From Neisseriaceae bacterium (GTDB lineage Bacteria; Pseudomonadota; Gammaproteobacteria; Burkholderiales; Neisseriaceae), in contig JASLDB010000131.1 in assembly GCA_030151665.1 (NCBI GenBank), positions 1 through 8,169 of the forward strand: 8,169 nucleotides of DNA. The letters are read 5' to 3'. This document shows, one piece after another, positions 6,516 through 8,169 of the stretch (within the stretch, counting starts at the first letter, position 1; every line of letters begins with the position of its first letter). Made by a program: the position numbers and the translations under genes. The notes beneath the pieces were generated by a model that searched no databases, was not told the origin of the DNA, and was given only the letters and a program-made list of their open reading frames with translations.

Positions 6516-7253
6516 ATGAGTGATAATAAAACCCATTTTGGTTATAAAACAGTCGATGAGGCCGAAAAAGAAAGCAAAGTGGCCGAAGTATTTCATTCTG
6601 TAGCCAGTAAATACGATGTAATGAATGATGTCATGTCGATGGGTTTACACCGGGTGTGGAAGCACTTTACCACGAACACAGCACGTGTTAAAAAAGGCGA
6701 TAAAGTATTGGATATTGCTGGTGGTACAGGTGATTTAAGCCGTGCTTGGCACAAAAAAGTAGGTGCAACAGGCGAAGTGTGGCTAACCGATATTAACTCA
6801 TCTATGTTGACTGTAGGCAGAGATCGTTTATTGAATGAAGGCATTGCCTTGCCTGTTTCTTTGGCGGATGCAGAAAAATTGCCATTTCCAGACAATTATT
6901 TTGATTTGGTTTCGGTGTCGTTTGGCCTACGCAATATGACCCATAAAGACAAGGCTTTGGCTGAAATGCACCGTGTTTTAAAACCGGGTGGTCAGTTGTT
7001 GGTATTGGAATTTTCTAAAGTGTGTAAGCCTTTGGCGCCACTGTATGATTTGTATTCATTTAAATTGTTGCCTAAATTTGGTCAGCTCATTGCCAAAGAT
7101 GCAGACAGTTACCAATACCTAGCAGAATCCATTCGCATGCACCCTGATCAAGAAACATTGAAACAGATTATGTTGGATGTTGGTTTTGATCGTGTGGATT
7201 ATCACAATATGTCAGCAGGTGTGGTGGCATTACACAAAGGCACAAAGTTCTAA
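6516..7253 (+). CDS. ubiE: Ubiquinone/menaquinone biosynthesis C-methyltransferase
   Basis: UbiE methylates the ring carbon of demethylmenaquinol and of the ubiquinone precursor DDMQ with S-adenosylmethionine. The 245 residues match the family (E. coli 251). Motifs in order are VFHSVASKYDVMNDVMSMGL (25-44) followed by HRVWK, SAM motif I VLDIAGGTGDL (64-74), the acidic D92, DAEKLPFPDNYFD (118-130), SFGLRN (135-140), YQYLAESIRMHPDQ (199-212) and the C-terminal VALHKGTKF (237-245). The start matches the family N-terminus with its FGYKTV segment; the ribosome binding site is weak (GTGAAAG, about 9 bases upstream). Upstream there is an extended -10 promoter, a palindrome at the likely start site and a leader hairpin; downstream is a strong terminator. 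The genes that follow ubiE in many Betaproteobacteria (ubiJ, ubiB) are not next to it here. Confidence 0.98.
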   Translation: MSDNKTHFGYKTVDEAEKESKVAEVFHSVASKYDVMNDVMSMGLHRVWKHFTTNTARVKKGDKVLDIAGGTGDLSRAWHKKVGATGEVWLTDINSSMLTVGRDRLLNEGIALPVSLADAEKLPFPDNYFDLVSVSFGLRNMTHKDKALAEMHRVLKPGGQLLVLEFSKVCKPLAPLYDLYSFKLLPKFGQLIAKDADSYQYLAESIRMHPDQETLKQIMLDVGFDRVDYHNMSAGVVALHKGTKF

Positions 7254-7272
7254 CTTTTGTGATTCATACAAG

Positions 7273-7317
7273 AAAAGACACCCCATTGCGATTTTTTACA
7301 ATGGGGTGTCTTTTTTT
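7273..7317 (+). terminator. Strong intrinsic terminator after ubiE
   Basis: A perfect 16-base stem (7273-7288 with 7299-7314, core GACACCCCATTG) with a 10-base loop is followed by seven T (7311-7317). It starts 20 bases after the ubiE stop and separates ubiE from the M23 peptidase gene. Confidence 0.95.
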
Positions 7318-7374
7318 AAGCTAAGTAACACTGGGTAAAAGGATCGGTCATTGGGTATTTTATGTTTGGCAATT

Positions 7375-7383
7375 TGGTATAGT
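7375..7383 (+). promoter_or_regulatory. Candidate extended -10 promoter of the M23 peptidase gene
   Basis: TGG followed by TATAGT (five of six matches to TATAAT) lies 38 bases before the ATG at 7422 and after the ubiE terminator, in the 168-base gap. No good -35 is seen. The form is close to that of the ubiE promoter. Confidence 0.4.
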
Positions 7384-7421
7384 CTGCAAATTCATTATAT
7401 TTTAAAGACTTAAAGAAAAAT

Positions 7422-8169
7422 ATGCAGGATAAGCAAAAAAATAACACACCATTATCACATCCCTCTGACGTTACACTCGATTCACCTGTTAGCCGTGTAC
7501 CATCATTCGCAACAAAGAGCCGTCGCAGTATGTGTTCGCGCTTTGTGATGGCGGCTTTATTGGCAGCTGTCGCAACATCATCTTGGCAGTACTTTGCGGT
7601 TAAATCAGATTATCAAGCCAGTTTGGCATACCAAGCAACATTCGAAGCTGAACTGACCAAGCAAAATCAGGCAGTGCAAACCCAATTGGAGCAATTGGCA
7701 CAAGCCAAAGAAACCATACAAAATTTAGAAAATTACCTTAGTGAGCGTGGTGTCAAAGTTTCACCCAGTTTTGAAAAAGCAGAACCCAATAAACCCAATA
7801 AAGCAGCAGGTGGCCCGATTGACACCCAAAGTGTCGTTTCTTTCTTACAAGATGATGGCAATAAACAATTGGACAGCTTAGAAAATGCTTTGCACCATAC
7901 GCCATTAGGCTATCCTCATCATGGTAAAATTACCTCAACTTTTGGTCATCGTGCGAATCCTTTTTCAGGACAAGGAAAGGAAAATCATGGCGGAACTGAT
8001 TTTAAAGGCAATGTAGGCGATGCTGTGAAAAGCACTGCCAATGGCACTGTGATTTTTGCTGGTGTACAAGGTGGTTATGGTAATTTGATTCAAGTGAGGC
8101 ATGGTTATGGTTATGTCACATATTATGGTCATTTGTCTGCCATCAATGTTAAGGTTGGTCAGAAAATTA
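7422..8169 (+). CDS. Membrane-anchored M23 (LytM-type) peptidoglycan endopeptidase, C-terminus cut by window edge
   Basis: The 249 visible codons encode an inner-membrane-anchored periplasmic zinc endopeptidase, expected to cut peptide cross-links in peptidoglycan. A basic cytoplasmic N-terminus (1-40, ending KSRRSMCSR) precedes one membrane segment (about 41-60). After it come a Gln/Glu-rich predicted coiled coil (about 65-108), a linker containing PNKPNK (122-127), and the M23 domain from about residue 160. Visible catalytic features are STFGHRANPFSG (172-183), the zinc-binding HGGTD (H189 and D193), and YYGHLS (234-239) with the catalytic H237. The final HxH zinc motif, normally about 30-40 residues further on, lies past the right edge, so activity cannot be confirmed. 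No cysteine-containing lipobox is seen, so anchoring is by the transmembrane helix. It has its own possible promoter after the ubiE terminator. The architecture resembles NlpD/MepM-like or Neisseria M23 endopeptidases; the exact orthologue is not decided. Confidence 0.93.
   Translation, partial: MQDKQKNNTPLSHPSDVTLDSPVSRVPSFATKSRRSMCSRFVMAALLAAVATSSWQYFAVKSDYQASLAYQATFEAELTKQNQAVQTQLEQLAQAKETIQNLENYLSERGVKVSPSFEKAEPNKPNKAAGGPIDTQSVVSFLQDDGNKQLDSLENALHHTPLGYPHHGKITSTFGHRANPFSGQGKENHGGTDFKGNVGDAVKSTANGTVIFAGVQGGYGNLIQVRHGYGYVTYYGHLSAINVKVGQKI
7785..7802 (+). repeat. Tandem 9-base repeat within the M23 peptidase gene
   Basis: Two perfect copies of CCCAATAAA lie in tandem and in frame, coding for the doubled Pro-Asn-Lys in the linker between coiled coil and peptidase domain. 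Copy number changes would alter the linker by three residues without breaking the frame. Confidence 0.8.

Noticed and set aside
1..8169. Search for CRISPR arrays, insertion sequences, toxin-antitoxin pairs, phage genes, tRNAs and defence genes
   Set aside because: None was found; every substantial open region is accounted for by a housekeeping gene, so the window does not hold a recognisable novel system.

Overview
The window reads as an ordinary chromosomal housekeeping segment from a betaproteobacterium, most likely a member of the Neisseriaceae. Three things support this: the gene order aroQ-accB-accC-prmA, a DUF971 gene directly before ubiE (a typical betaproteobacterial pair), and an inverted repeat between accB and accC whose arms contain GCTGCCTGAA, close to DNA uptake sequence dialects of Neisseriaceae. 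The genus cannot be fixed from sequence reading alone. Base composition and codon use look even and rather AT-leaning throughout, with no insertion sequence, phage gene, CRISPR array, tRNA or rRNA.

Left part (1-3193, minus strand): an operon transcribed leftward in the order aroQ (type II 3-dehydroquinate dehydratase), accB (biotin carboxyl carrier protein), accC (biotin carboxylase) and prmA (ribosomal protein L11 methyltransferase, cut by the left edge). AccB and AccC are the carrier and carboxylase halves of acetyl-CoA carboxylase, the first step of fatty-acid synthesis. accC and prmA overlap as TAATG. The accB-accC gap holds a perfect hairpin with a cUUCGg loop in the mRNA.

Middle (3194-5936): a 278-bp divergent promoter region separates aroQ from queA on the plus strand (queuosine synthesis in tRNA). 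queA is followed by a GNAT-family acetyltransferase. This pair converges on nadE (ammonia-type NAD synthetase, minus strand), with a bidirectional terminator between them.

Right part (5922-8169, plus strand): a short divergent region, then a DUF971 protein, then ubiE (methyltransferase of ubiquinone/menaquinone synthesis), which has its own extended -10 promoter, a palindrome at the predicted start site, a leader hairpin and a strong terminator. Last comes a membrane-anchored M23 (LytM-type) peptidoglycan hydrolase, cut by the right edge.

I see no clear undescribed multi-gene system. The points most worth checking are regulatory: the palindrome over the ubiE start site, the uptake-sequence-like hairpin inside the acc operon, and phased repeats in the aroQ leader. 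No stretch longer than 300 bases lacks a gene; the largest gap is 3194-3471.
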